In this document: in pieces, positions 11,786 to 23,754 of the stretch | Layout: every line of letters begins with the position of its first letter | Numbering within the stretch: position 1 is the stretch's first letter | Assembly: GCA_947095585.1 (NCBI GenBank) | Contig: OX352762.1 | Location: 11,945,969 to 12,009,968, forward strand | DNA: 64,000 bases | Direction of reading: 5' to 3' | Source of the DNA: Nephrocerus scutellatus | Lineage: Eukaryota; Arthropoda; Insecta; Diptera; Pipunculidae | Notes under the pieces: generated by a model | The model's database searches: none | Told to the model about the DNA's origin: nothing | What the model saw: the letters and a program-made list of their open reading frames with translations, nothing else | Program-made: the position numbers and the translations under genes

Positions 11786-12325
11786 ATGAATTTCCTTTAA
11801 TTGGTGAGTAAGTGCTTGTAGGTAAATATGTGAGGAGAGAATCACCGTGTCATCTGCGAATGTTGCTATCATACAATTGTGCTCTCTTGGTGTTGGTTTG
11901 TCAGCTGAAGAGGTAAAATATTGGTCCCAAGCCACTACCTTGGGGTACTCCTGGATCTATCTGGAATATACCAGAGTATCCGTCATTTTATTGCATTTTA
12001 TTGCATCCACTTAGATCAGTTTTTAAGATAACTATCGACAAGAGGGTAGTAATCTGGTAGCATTGGTTTGAGTTTGTGTAGGAGTCCTTTGTGCCAAACA
12101 CTATATAAAAAGATTTAGCAACGTCTAGATAGACCGCCACACTGTATCTTTGTTCATTCAGATAATTGGGAATTTTATTAGTTACTCTATGTACTTGTTA
12201 AGTAGTTGAGTGTTGTCTAAGAAATCCGAATTGATGGTCAGGAATAAGACATTTTTCGTTTATGGTAATTTCCATACGATCAAGAAGGAACTCTTCGAAA
12301 TAATAGGTAACAAACTTATCGGTCG
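11786..12325 (-). mobile_element. Second Jockey-type RT fragment, opposite strand
   Basis: From 12325 leftward: DHQFGFLRQHST, then a block like YSVAVYLDVAKSF, then DPGVPQGSGLG, then ATFADDTVILSSH and LTHQLKEIHT. The order matches fingers and palm of a Jockey-group RT. It is frame-broken near 11930-12000. Its sequence differs clearly from the plus-strand fragment beside it, so the pair is not a simple palindrome of one copy. Confidence 0.75.
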
Positions 12326-12329
12326 GCGA

Positions 12330-14222
12330 TCAGTCATCAGCAGAGTAGGGCGAATAGCACAGAATGCCTCAGAAATGCATGTGGCCGCAACTAACTCTGT
12401 CTGGTGGAAGTGCGATCAAACCTCCAGTACAGACCGCTAGTAATTTTCCTCCAGTACAGGAAAATCAAAATTATCGGGCTAGTCCTTTCAAGGTAAGGTT
12501 GGCGCGAGGCCAATAACCTCACCCGAAAAAACCCCATATTACGGAACTCCACTTCAACCTCCGATACACTGATGAACGACGACGACCACGGCAACGAAAA
12601 CGGCTAAACGATTTAAAAAATTTCTCATGGAACGTACGCTCACGCACATAGCTCTAGCCGATACCCTGTCCAAATGTAATGCTGACATAACAGCAATTCA
12701 GGAGATGCGGCGGACGAGGAAAGGTGTCTTTCAAAAATCAGAATATGACATATTATTACAGCTATCATGCACGACATCATGTTCTGGGGGTTGAGTTTCG
12801 AGTCACCAAAAGAATCACACCCACCGTTTATAGACTTTAAAGCAGTAAATGAACGGCAATGCACACTTTGCGTGCGGGGAAGATTTAAAAACATAAGCCT
12901 CATAAGCGTTCACGCACGTACAGAGGATTCCCCAGATGATGAAAAAAAAAAGAATTCTGTAAATCAATCGAACGGGAACTCCATGCTGTCCTCAATATGA
13001 CGTAAAAATCATTCTGGGGGATATGAATGCCAAAATAGGTAGGGTGCCAGTAATCCGGCAGTACATTGGCACCCATAGCTTACACAAGAACACTAATTAC
13101 AATGGACAACGAGTCAAAGAGATGGCAGCAAGCAATAGTTTTGTCGTTGCGAGAACAAGGTTTGCGCGTAAAAATATCCACAAAGCCACCTGGGTAACTC
13201 CTGATGGAGCCACTCGCAACCAGATAGACCACGTGTTGGTAGACCGCTGCCACAACCCGAACCTGATGACAATACGAACGTACCGAGGTGACAACATCGC
13301 CTCGGACCACAATCTTGTTGGTATGGTGCTCCGAGCACGAATTGAATCATCAAGAAAGACAGCATCCGCGAATTGAAATCTGAACGCCGATCTCAAAGGC
13401 ATCTTAGAGCCATGGAAAGAGCACTTTTATGAGTTGCTTAATGGCCAGCTAACTGAGGAATTGGAGGCTCCACTAATGACCGAAAACCACACTATGCTGC
13501 CGCCACCAAGCATAGACGAATTTAGCAGAGCGATAAATCGGCTCAAAAATAATAAGGCCCCGGGATCAAATGGTATCCCAGCGGAGCTGAATAAAACAGG
13601 AGGCCCAGCAATCCACCACGAAATTCATAAACTAGAAGTAGTAATGTAGAAGAGGCATCCTGTGCGCCGTACCTAGGAAAGGAGATATCACAACCTGAAG
13701 CAATTATCTTGGTATAACGTTTTTAAGTACCGCGTATAAGTTTTCCTACTCTATCCAAAAGACAGGATAGCCCCATACACTAAAGTCATCATTGGTCCAT
13801 ACCAGTATGCCTTCATTCCAGGCAAATCAACAACTGATCAGATAAGGCAGGTGATGGAAAAATATCTAGAGTTTCAAAATTCACTACACCATCTTTTAAT
13901 AGATTTTAAAGCCGCCTATGATAGCATAGCCAGAATAGAAATTTATAAAGCCATGAGAGAATTTTGCATCCCAAATAAACTGTTACAAGACTATGTAGGT
14001 TGACCATGACCAATGTTGTAAGAGAAGTAAAAATATCCTGATCACAATTAAACCCATTCAACATCTATAACGGGCTCCGACAAAGGGATGGACTGACTGG
14101 CTTGCGTCCTCTTCAACCTATCGTTGGAGAAATTTATCTGAAACTCTGACGTATTGGAGAGATTTTTTGCGTTAGGCCAAGACCGGACACGGGTTGTAGA
14201 GCCAAATATGATGATGATGATG
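12330..14222 (+). mobile_element. RTE family 1, copy C, with internal deletions
   Basis: The 5' UTR (12330-12640) is shared with the copies at 21.0, 45.1 and 50.4 kb. The endonuclease runs from DITAIQEM near 12690 through GDMNAKIGR (about 13018) to NQIDHVLVD and ASDHNL (to 13376). The frame then jumps to the RT N-terminus (13434-13649, LNGQLTEELEAP, LPPPSIDE, KAPGSNGIPAE). The RT continues with IPGKSTTDQ and DFKAAYDSIA near 13900. The catalytic YADD block is deleted near 14140, and the element closes with the 3' UTR and GCCAAATATGATGATGATGA-type tail. It is the best view of the family's 5' half in the window. Confidence 0.85.
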
Positions 14223-14225
14223 AAA

Positions 14226-15455
14226 CACCAGCATATTGCTTGCATGTTCATGGATTTTAAGAGTTGCTTTGTTACCTTAATAGTAGGATCGATTTTTTTT
14301 GTTGTTTTTTAATCGTTCTCCTTTGCGCATCAATATACGAGTATCTTCTCGACTTGCCAATCAAACAGTTTAACGACCTTTACAACATCCATAAAACCAA
14401 CTTTATTTAATGAGAGGTGCAATCCTTTGATAGCCAACCTCAATGGTAACTCGTGGTTCCGCTGTCTCTCCTTTATTCACATTTTACATTGAAACGACGA
14501 AGCAATATAATTTTTATTTCCTCATTGTAAATAGTAATTATGGAAATGTGCGCTGCGTTTCTTGAGGCCGACTGTGAAGTATTCGTCCTTTGTTCAAACC
14601 GGAAATCCTAATTGAAGATAATACCTGTGCCAGCGAGAATGAACAGAACGAAAGTTCATGCAACCTCAGAACATTGATGATGTGCTGCGAGTATAAAAGT
14701 TGGCAGGATATATCTACTATACAGCAAGAGTTGAGAAGATGAAAATAACCGTCATGGTAAAGGATTAAAATTTTAAATTAGAGCAAAGGATTATAAAAAT
14801 AGAATAATATGAGCGAGATAGAATACTGCAAATTCGTATTAAAAAAAGATTTAAAACTTCTGATACTGGATAAACGGATAGTACAAGAGTATTTATGTAG
14901 CGGAATAGAGGATTTTCGCGTTTCACTCCGCTACTGATGATTGCTAAGAGATCTTCTGTTTTTGTGTCGTAATTTATTTCCATTTATATTTCCTTTTATT
15001 TTGCATTTAGTTAAGAACGAATTCACAAAGAAGCGTAATTACTTACACATCAGTGAAGAGTAGTGATTTTTTAAGATACACTTTGTTTTGCCTTTTGTTT
15101 TCTATATTTTCGGATGCTTTACATACAATGGTTACATAAGGGAAAGTGCTTTTTTTCTGCTCTCTTTCAGATTAAAAGATTACTGAGCCGAATTTAATTA
15201 AACTTTTAGGATTACCAATTTGTTTTTGCAAATCCTTCTGTTGTTGAATTTTTAATACTTTAACTTCCGGCCTTATAAGTTCAGAATAACTGAACCAATT
15301 GAAATTAATTTCCATTTTTCATTTATGCAACTACATGGGTTTGGCGTAGCTACATAATTTCTCCTTCTTCTATCAATTCATTCTTACAATAAGTTGCCTT
15401 TTGTATCCATTTGTCATGTTCAATAAACTAAAGACTAAAAAAAAAAATTATTTTT
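14226..15455. other. No recognisable gene beyond a TATA-like site
   Basis: AT-rich sequence. The open frame at 14765-14983 (minus) has no recognised motif. A TATA box plus mini-exon candidate is listed separately. Confidence 0.4.
14692..14756 (+). promoter_or_regulatory. TATA box with candidate short first exon
   Basis: TATAAAA at 14692-14698 is followed, about 30 bp on, by an initiator-like CTACTATACAG. At 14739 comes ATG with six codons that end at ATG/GTAAAG, a good splice donor (exon 14739-14756). Many secreted-protein genes of insects have such a tiny first exon. I could not find a matching second exon downstream, so this may be an orphan promoter or chance. Confidence 0.3.
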
Positions 15456-15458
15456 CTA

Positions 15459-15512
15459 CACGCGCTACACGCGTCACACGCGCCACATGCTCCACACGGG
15501 CCTCACGCGACA
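15459..15512. repeat. 9-bp tandem repeat (CRYCACACG-type)
   Basis: About six degenerate 9-bp units of CGCYACACG in an AT-rich setting give a small GC-rich island. Confidence 0.65.
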
Positions 15513-15529
15513 CGTTTCACAATTGTTTC

Positions 15530-15800
15530 AAAACAATTCCACTCGATTGTTTTCTCCCCATTTTATTATATTGTCCGAAAGAATGAATTGGATTAGATTA
15601 GAAATATAGAATAGAACCGGTCGCAAAATAGAGCCTTTTGGCACACCGGACTCAACGTGGCCATACGTAGTGTAATAGTTCCCAAAGAGTACTCTTTGAT
15701 TCCTATTTTACAGATAGTCTTTTAAGAGCTTAACAGAGTTATCTCCAAAACCAAAGAGATGTCTAAAGATGGGCAAGGATCGCTGGAATAATCAATTTTA
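15530..15800 (-). mobile_element. Non-LTR RT fragment
   Basis: From 15800 leftward the minus strand reads LFGFGDNSVKLLKDYL, NRNQRVLFGNYYTTYG, then ESGVPKGSILRPVLFYI, the GVPQGSILGP block of a reverse transcriptase. It then passes to a segment shared with the CR1-like copies at 23.1 and 46.0 kb (CTCGATTG-TTTCTCCCCATT). The middle, including FADD, is missing. Confidence 0.6.
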
Positions 15801-17700
15801 AACATAATAACAGGACAGGGCAGGACATAATGCCATGCCTTCCTTCGAGAAAGTAGAAAATTCAAGACAGCGTCTGAATTTGCTCGAGCAGGCGAGGTAC
15901 AACCATCAAATACAGCTGATGAAGGGGAAGTGTTGCTAGCAATTGTTGTTCTGGGTCGCAAACATCTCTCTTCCTTTTGACGTTTAGGATTATTCTACAA
16001 AAATATTTAACGCAAAAAGTTCCAAAAGTATATTAAATGTAGATTTGGTACTAGTGCGTGAAGTGGACTAATTGATACTCACATCAGGTTAAGAATGATA
16101 AATTAGGAAATTTAACTGAAGTGACTTATTACTAGCAAACATCACAGACAAAGAATTATGTGAATGATTTTTGCATAATCCATTTCTATCATACCTCTTG
16201 CTTGGTGTGCTAAATTCTGACCACTACCGCTCTTGTATTATTGGTACTGATAGTAGGAGCGATGAACTCAAGCCTGCGTTGGTAGAAAAGCAAGGAGAAT
16301 CCATAAAGATGGGAAAACTGCAATTATTAAAATGAAGCTCTACGCAAATGAGGGAATAGCGTAATAATAATGTGGAGAAATTCAGCAATCCGAAATAGAT
16401 CTCTTTTTATAATCACATTATAGCCCAGAATGTGTCGACATTCCCACAAAAACATTACCGCAGTTGTTCAAACTCAAATCACAGAAAGTACATGTTGCCA
16501 TATATTTCACTTGGCATTAAAGATGCCTCGATATCACATAATCCAAAAAAAAAACATCTTCTACAAACTATGATGGTAAATATCCTTCGGTGCCATACAA
16601 CGTTAAATGTCACTTTTCGCCACAGGTGAATACTCTCTACCGCATGCCGCTGCTAGACATACTAGTGGGTCTCCGCATGTTCGTCTTAATGCAATTTACA
16701 AAAAAAAAAGGTAAAATAGCTTAACACCAGAACAGGACGGTGGTGGCTCTAAAAGATTCATAATTTTTTACCGGCACCGAGTAGATCATCATTCGGTAGC
16801 ACAACACACAACTATTCCCGACTCCCGAGTGTACATACGTCGTTGTGGCGTTGCATCCTATCCAATGTTTATATAATATATATTCATAGCTCCAGTGTGT
16901 GTGTGTGTGTGTGTGTGCGCGCGGAAATGCATCCTGTTCAGAAACCATGCAGGTGTACTTTACTCTAAAGTCTAAAGCAACTAAACGATGCCATCGTAAA
17001 CTCGTTGCATAGCATATCATGAAAACTCTTTTAAGGATGCCGGCAGGACGACGACATTGGGTCATATTATTATACTGTGTGGCACTTTAGTTTCCTTAAG
17101 CTCAACCGCGTATGCAGTATAAATGCATGCCTGTCTGTCGTAGGACGGAAGCGTTCAACCAACAATGTAGCGCTGGATGCAGGATGATAAATAAAAAAAA
17201 ACTCGTAACATGCCACGAATGAATCTGGCGCTTTTCATTACGTCATAATCGTTAAAAGCTTCCTTCGGTAAGTGTACTCTGTCGAAAATTTAAACATTCT
17301 GGTGCACAGCTCTAGCGTTCCACACGTTGAACTGCGCCTGTAAGGCAAGGAAGAACCGGCTTTATTATAAATAAACTGCTCATCACAATATTTGTTATTA
17401 TCAGAGTCGGCTACCGACTTTGGTTTATGTATTAATAATAGTAATATCTTCCTCAGCATTTTAAAGGTGCACTAAGAAGTAGTCAAGCTGAGATAAATTT
17501 GAGAAGACAAAGGCAAACTCCCCCGAAACCCTACAGGCTTCAATACTTGACAAGAAAATAATTGAAAATGGATAATAGGGAGGGAAAAATAACCAGTCAT
17601 TTTCAGAGGGTGGTTTGTGTAGCAAATAGAAAATTGATTTGCCGTCACACCACACCTGAGTTCGCCTTCATATTGCTATGAAATTCAGGACTGCCAGAGA
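15800..17700. other. No recognisable gene; GT microsatellite at 16895-16922
   Basis: The 114-codon minus frame at 16721-17065 runs through the CA/GT repeat and shows no motif I recognise. Otherwise the stretch is AT-rich with no support for exons. Confidence 0.5.
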
Positions 17701-17704
17701 AAAC

Positions 17705-17890
17705 GTGATGGATTTTGCAAATAACAACACAACACAAGTTCGTTTTTTTTTTCAGATTACAACTTAAATTAACAAATTGTAAAAGTTTACAAATTGACAC
17801 GAATGATTTCTTATTGTTCACTTATAACACTATTATTCACATAAGTGTGGTAGCTTAGTCTACAACACAAGTCTGTTCATAATATTTACA
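17705..17890 (-). repeat. LTR-like repeat arm, third copy
   Basis: Read on the minus strand, this stretch has the order found in both arms at 55.2-56.3 kb: ATAAGTGTTATA-like and TCACTAGTGA-like words, TTGTAATTTGTGAA-like words, then ACGAACTTGTGTT. The left arm (55168-55381) has the same orientation. I infer a dispersed repeat, possibly an LTR end. Confidence 0.35.
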
Positions 17891-18164
17891 TTTTTGTAAT
17901 AATAATTTAGCATTCCGTAGCATCCTTGTGTTTGTTTGTGGCTGGATGGGCAAAATTGTGTTTGGCCAATGTCACTGAACTAGAGGCAGATGCAGTGCAG
18001 ATGCCAACCAATCGCATTGCGTCGAACAATAATGGACAAAGAGAAGAGAAAATCAATCACAACAACAAAATATAAAGTAAATGACAACGTTTGCAATAAC
18101 AGCCGATCTCGTACCACTTTTGGCTCTTTTTGGGGATCCGCATTGCGATTGATCGGGAAACTAC

Positions 18165-19345
18165 TGACTGCTCAAAACTTGGTTTGAGCTAGTACCGCTT
18201 GCTCTCCCTCTTACTGGTGGTCCCCTGGCAAATATGTGTATAAATCCTTATATATGACGGCTAAAATTGCAAGTGCGAACGGTCTAGCGTTTCTAGTCTA
18301 AGTAACGTGGGTTAGCACCATGCGGTACCGAAAAATGTCCGCTACTGAAACCGACACAACGCCTCGAATAAGGAATGATCGAATAATGACGACTATTGTA
18401 CCCGGAATGGGATTGTTTTATGGGATGTATGGACGATCCTTGACTCAGGGAGTAAAGGATCTCAAAATGCCAGATTTCTTCCATTGGAACGTGAGTTTCT
18501 TCGATATAATTTGGACATACTGGGAGTAAGTGAAATAAGATGGTTCGACGCGGGAGAGTACCAATCCCAACGTGCAACACTGTGCTACTATACTCCGGCA
18601 AACCCTACGGCAGTCTCCGTGAATCTGGAGTGAGTCTGCTGCTAACGACAACAGCGCGGAGAAGCCTAATTTCCTGGCACCCACATGGTGATAGGATCTT
18701 ATCGGCCAGATTCCGGACTAGAGTACGGCGCGTCACGATCATACAGTGTTACGCCCCAACGAATCCTTAGACTGAGGATCACAAAGACAACTTCTACAAT
18801 CATCTAAGCGCTGTATTCAACGCAACGCCGTGCAGAGATAATGTCATCGTGATAGGGGACTTGAATGCCAAGGTAGGCAACGACAATGAAGGACTAAGAC
18901 ATGTGATTGAAAAGCACGGCCTCGGCGAACGAAATGATAATGGTGAAAGATTTGTTGATTTCTGCAGCACCAAACACCTTGTCGTAAGAGGCACAATGCT
19001 TGAGCACAAGACCTGCTGGGTGACAGCTGACAGGCCAAACCAAATCGACCATGTGGCGATCAGCCGACGTTTTAGGAACTGTTGTAGACATCCGAAACAG
19101 ACGAGGACATGGGTATGGTACGGGATTATCAACTTATGGTAGCTGTTGTCCAGTTAGGTACTACATCAGTTCAAAGACAATATCGTCCGAGAACTACATG
19201 GCGCAGAACAGTTGAGGAGGAGTCACGGCAATTGGGGAAGAGTTGGAAAGAGCTGAAGCTCATTGCCAGGAACCGCACGCGATGGCGCGTAGGCGTAGTA
19301 GAGTCCCTAGGACCCACAAGGGGATATAGGACATAAGAAAAAGAT
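18165..19345 (+). mobile_element. RTE family 2, endonuclease joined to C-terminus (copy D)
   Basis: The copy starts at ACTGCTCAAAACTTG, shared with copy E. An endonuclease of the type often mislabelled craniofacial development protein 2 follows: RESGVSLLLTTTARRSLISW, VTIIQCYAPTNP, VIVIGDLNAKVGNDNEGL, ERNDNGERFVDFC and PNQIDHVAISRRF. After about 19170 the frame passes straight to RPRTTWRRTVEEESRQLGKS and ends with RNRTRWRVGV and GPTRGYRT. The linker and the whole RT are missing. The endonuclease keeps its main catalytic motifs but is split by stops and frameshifts (18540-18770, 18849-19142). The 3' end is GGGATATAGGACATAAG. Confidence 0.85.
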
Positions 19346-20985
19346 GCTTCCCTCCTATTCTATTAAATTAACATCTACAGTCTACGGGAAGAACTTTTTG
19401 TTTTCTCCTTAACTTGGACCTCATCTAAGAAAGTCGAAATAATGTTTCAGACTAGAAAACACAAACATACACGCACCATATCCTGTTAAGCCATATATAT
19501 AAATCCAGTAACCTCGGTCTCCTACGTCTCAAAGTGGAAAACTTAATTAAGAGAAAGTTCAGTCCATTAATTTTTTGTGGAGATATTGTACGAGATTAAC
19601 TGTTATATTGCTTTGTACTTCAGGGAATTATGTAGGTACTCTGATCTCTAGCTTAGTTTTGCGTAATTAAAGGAAGATCTATGATAATAGACCATCACTC
19701 CGTTACATGCATTAAATAAATGCAGGTGATGCATTGTCTCTTAGCAAAAGATAAAAAAACCCAGTATCTCTCTCAGCATAATCATATTCTTTGAGCGCAA
19801 AGGATATCCTATTCAATTTACGAAAATGCAATCTCATTCAGATCGCTCGCTTATTTCAACAGGAAATTTCAATTCAGATTAAAAGCTTCACAAAAAAAAG
19901 AAGTTACCCCATTTGTAAAAAAATAGTGCGGAATTACATTCACACTTCTCACAGCTTGACAGTAATCCCAGCCCCAGCACATCCTATGTATATGTTTCTA
20001 TATGTGTGTGTTGTATATCTTCTGTTAAGTATATCAGAAGCTGCTTATAGCTTAAGGATACTTTTCACGCACAACGCGCTGTGCTACTGCTGCTTGTCAC
20101 TGTCACAATGCCACGCCACGTACGAATCTTGATTTGTTGCAAACGTAACGAAAGCGATGACGGAAATAAATTGACTTTCATAAATCAATGTAAAGATCTT
20201 GGTGAAGGAGAGAAAAAAAACGGATAAAATTTCGGGGAATAATATGCTCCATATTATGGAAAAATACTTTCGCATTATAGTTACACACGTTTCGTGCTTC
20301 TCCAAACATACCAGGATATCCACCATTTCGAGGTACGTACCCAGCAGATTTATTGCAGTTGTGTTTCGTTAAAAACCCCAACAAATATTTCTCATCTGTC
20401 TGAGGGTTGATCCTTTAATGAAAGTACACTTAATGCCTTCTCCTAGTCAAACAGCCGATGGTGCTTTCGCTATAGCTGCCTATTACAATTGCGAGACAGC
20501 TTCATCTAATTCGTAACTCATTGGCATTTTAAGTCGTTGGAAGAGGAATATATCTTCTTTTCAGACATTTTTTAAAAAAATATTAATTATTTATGAACCT
20601 CAACGGAAATATTTGAGTAACGAAGATGAATGTGAGGTAAACAAAAGGAAGACACGAGTTAAACGCTACTGTCTCTTAACTGGTAATGTATCCTTTTTTA
20701 GTGTGAAAGCAAGGAATCAGGCGATACCATTAAAGAGAGAAAAACTAATACCTTTTGTTGAAACCAAACTGCAATAAAGAAAAACTAGGTATACAAGTAA
20801 CCGTCAAATGCACAGGCATAAATTATTGTTAAGCGTTGAATTCAATATCGCAATCAGGAATCGCAAATCCCAACTAAAACTAATACTATCAACTTAACCC
20901 TGAACTAGAGCTGGGGTAAGAATCAACGTGAAAACAATATAGACCCAAAATGACTACTCTCCGGAAAACCATTTAAAATTACTCG
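19346..20985. other. No recognisable gene
   Basis: AT-rich sequence. The 113-codon frame at 19791-20132 has a hydrophobic middle but no start context or homology I recognise, so I treat it as chance. Confidence 0.5.
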
Positions 20986-20989
20986 TGTA

Positions 20990-22890
20990 ATTTTTTGAAA
21001 GGTTGTTTTATATTCAGCCATCAGCTATCAGCCATCAGCAGAAAAGTGGGAATAACACAGAATGACCTAGAATTGCAAAGGGCCGTAACTATATCTGACT
21101 GGTGGAAGTGCAATCAAACCTCCAAGTGGTGGCCGCTGGTAATATTCCTACAGTACAGAAAAAGCGAAATGATCGGGCTAGTCCCCTCAAAGTAAGGTTG
21201 GTTCGAGGCCAATAACCTAGCCTGTAAAAAACCATATTACGGAACCCAAAATCAGCCTTGGATACACTGATAAACGACGTCGACCACTGCAAAGAAAACG
21301 GCTAAATGGTTTAAGAAAATACGCTCACTGTATAGAGCTCGAGCTGCACAGCAGCTGGCCGATACCCTGTCTTAATACAAGGCTGACATAACAGCAATCT
21401 AGGAGATGCGGTGGACGGGGAATGGTGTCATACAAAAATCAGAATATGACATATATTACAGCTGTTAGGCAAGACATCATGTGCTCGGGGTGGGGCTTCT
21501 AGTCAGAAAAAGAATGAAACCCTGTTTTCGGCTTTAAGCCTCATAAACGTTCACGCAACTACATAACATTCCCCAGATGATGAAAGAGAAGAATTCTTTG
21601 AATCAGTCGAACGGGAACTCCATGTCAAAATATGAATGGATATGAATGCCAAAATAGGTATGGAGCCAGTATTCAGGCAATACATTTGTACCATAGCTTA
21701 CACGAGAACTCTAATGACAATGGACAACGAGTCATAAATATGACAACAAGCAATAAATAAAATAAAAAAATCACCTGCGTATATCTTGTGGAGCCACTCG
21801 CAACCAGATAGACATCATCCCAGACAAACCAACAACTGATCAGATCTACACCATTAGGCAGGTGATGGAAAAATGTCTAGAGTTTCAAAACTCACTACAC
21901 CATCTTTTTATAGACTTTAAAGCCGCCTATGATAGCATAGCCAGTGTATAACTTTATAAAGCCATGAGAGAATTCGGCATCCCAAATAAACTGACACGAC
22001 TATGTAGGTTGACCATGACCAACGTTATAAGCCAAGTAAAAATATCCGGATCACTATCAAGCCCATTCAACGCCTATAAGGGGCTCCGACAAGGGCATGG
22101 ACTGACCTGCGTTGTCTTCAACTTGGCGTTTGAGAAAGTGATCCGAGACTCTGACGTAACGGCAAGGGGAACAATTCTCTATAAATCTATTCTGATACTG
22201 GCTTACGCACACGACATCGACATCGTTGGTAGAAACCAAAGGGCTGTACAGAAAGCTTTCGTCCAGATCGAGTGGACTGCACGAAATCTTGGGCTGCAGA
22301 TAAATGAGAGCAAAACAAAGTACATGGTGGCCAAGTCTGCGAGTAGAAGATCGAACATTGGACCCGAAATTAGAATAGTGGAGCGCGAATTTAATGTAGT
22401 GCAATCCTTTAACTATCTCGGGTCAACTGTAGTAGCCAATAACAGCATCGAACCAGAAATACGCGCACGGTTGCTCAAAGCCAGCAGAGCCTACTTTAGT
22501 CTGTCAAGACTCTTCAAATCCAGGAACTTAACCATAACATTCAAGCTGCTGGTATATAAGACAATGGTCGTACCAGTACTGACATATGGATCCGAGACTT
22601 GGGTGCTTAGCCGGACGATTCCGGACACTCTATAATGATGAGAATTAAGCTCGGTAGGCACTTAGCTCGCATGTGTGAAGAGGATATTGCTCGGAAAGTC
22701 CTTTGTGGTAGGATTTATGGAACACGACAGCAAGGCCGGTTAAGTCTACGCTGGAAGGATGTGGTAGACCAGGACGCCCAGAGTTGAGGAATGCCAAACT
22801 GGATGACATCGGCTCGAAATCGGGACCGGTGGAGCGATTTTTTGCTGAAGACCCGGAAATCGGTTGTAGACCCAAAAATGATGATGATGA
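20990..22890 (+). mobile_element. RTE family 1, copy H
   Basis: The 5' UTR at 21000-21310 is followed by a heavily decayed endonuclease (about 21320-21800, MNAKIG-like at 21645). The sequence then jumps to the RT (TTDQ near 21835, DFKAAYDSIA near 21920). A long open RT segment is listed separately. The C-terminal region has a further deletion near 22640. The 3' end carries the RNRDRWSDFLL motif and an ATGATGATGATGA tail at 22878-22890. Confidence 0.85.
21964..22635 (+). pseudogene. Reverse transcriptase segment of copy H, 223 codons, active site mutated
   Basis: The longest uninterrupted RT frame of the family. It begins at MREFGIPNKLTRLCRLTM and runs through SGSLSSPFN, GLRQGHGL, VFNLAFEKV, the catalytic loop, NLGLQINESKTKYM, FNYLGSTVVA and VLTYGSETWVL. 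The catalytic YADD reads YAHD at about residues 81-84. The preceding RQGDGL reads RQGHGL. Losing the first catalytic Asp should abolish polymerase activity. The upstream ATG is an internal Met of the RT, not a true start. Confidence 0.8.
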
Positions 22891-23094
22891 AGAAGAATAT
22901 TACCGATGGTGACCACGTGACGGTTAGATCCCACTCCCACCAGTCAGTCGATGAATTTGGCGCGTTATTTCCCCTATTTTGGTGTTAGATGACCGCCAAA
23001 ATGATCTTATAACCATTTTATAATATCATCATCATTTCTTAATCACCATCCTATACACCTCATAATAATCACCATTATAAAGGGTAGCGTGGCG

Positions 23095-23240
23095 TCGAAA
23101 GTTTACTCTCAATCGCGTTTTACTGAGAGTGCTGTCGTCAGCGAAAGAGTGAATTGGATTAGAAGTCACAGATAAGAGATCATTAATAAAAATGAGAAAG
23201 AGTGTCGGAGACAGAACAGAGCCCTGGGGAACGCTTTTAA
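23095..23240 (-). mobile_element. CR1/L2-like RT palm fragment
   Basis: The minus strand reads GVPQGSVLSPTLFLIFINDL, LSVTSNPIHSFADDSTLS, with the catalytic FADD intact. The 146 bp are closely related to the piece at 46090-46220. Flanks on both sides are unrelated. Confidence 0.75.
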
Positions 23241-23692
23241 AATTAAAATCTTTAGGTATAATTTATGAGTGTAGATGAGGACACCTACCAGGCTGAAGAA
23301 CATCGGTTTCATCACGTCATTCAAAAGGTAAACATAATAACATGTGGCGTTACTTGAACAATTGAATTGTGTTGAAAAGTAGAAACCTCTACTGTTAAGG
23401 GTAAGCTGCCCCATCACTGTTATGCTTATCTCTGCATATTAATCGTTTTGCTCAATCTGAGTATATTAGGGTCTTAAGTCGTCTTAACTTTTTTATGTTT
23501 TTTTTAAATTAATTATATCTTTCTGTACACATTACGCTATAATTAGATAAAACAACAACGCGACAACGTAGGTTTTGTATTGATTGACAAAAAAAAATGA
23601 CGAGTTGGTTACGGGTACCTATACTAACTTGTGTAAACAATGGGACCAACACGTGTTCTAAGTACCTAAAAAGATAAGAAGAAGAAAAAAGA

Positions 23693-23727
23693 TATAAAAG
23701 GGCCAGACTCACCTACACAGCAATCAT
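23693..23727 (+). promoter_or_regulatory. Core promoter of the plus-strand PLA2-like gene
   Basis: TATAAAAG at 23693-23700 is followed about 30 bp later by an initiator-like TCATTA (A at 23726). The ATG is at 23755, giving a short leader of roughly 30 bases. The arrangement is typical of secreted-protein genes in insects. Confidence 0.6.
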
Positions 23728-23754
23728 TACAGTTCCAGATCTTTCATCAACGCA

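Noticed and set aside
12210..12440. 76-codon plus-strand frame
   Set aside because: Antisense shadow of the Jockey-type RT at 11786-12325 running into the RTE 5' UTR.
16721..17065. 114-codon minus frame
   Set aside because: Opened by a CA/GT microsatellite; no recognisable protein features.
18540..19142. Host gene craniofacial development protein 2
   Set aside because: Frames of this type get that label in automatic annotation, but the context (RTE 5' UTR, stops, RTE C-terminus and 3' end) shows a retrotransposon endonuclease.
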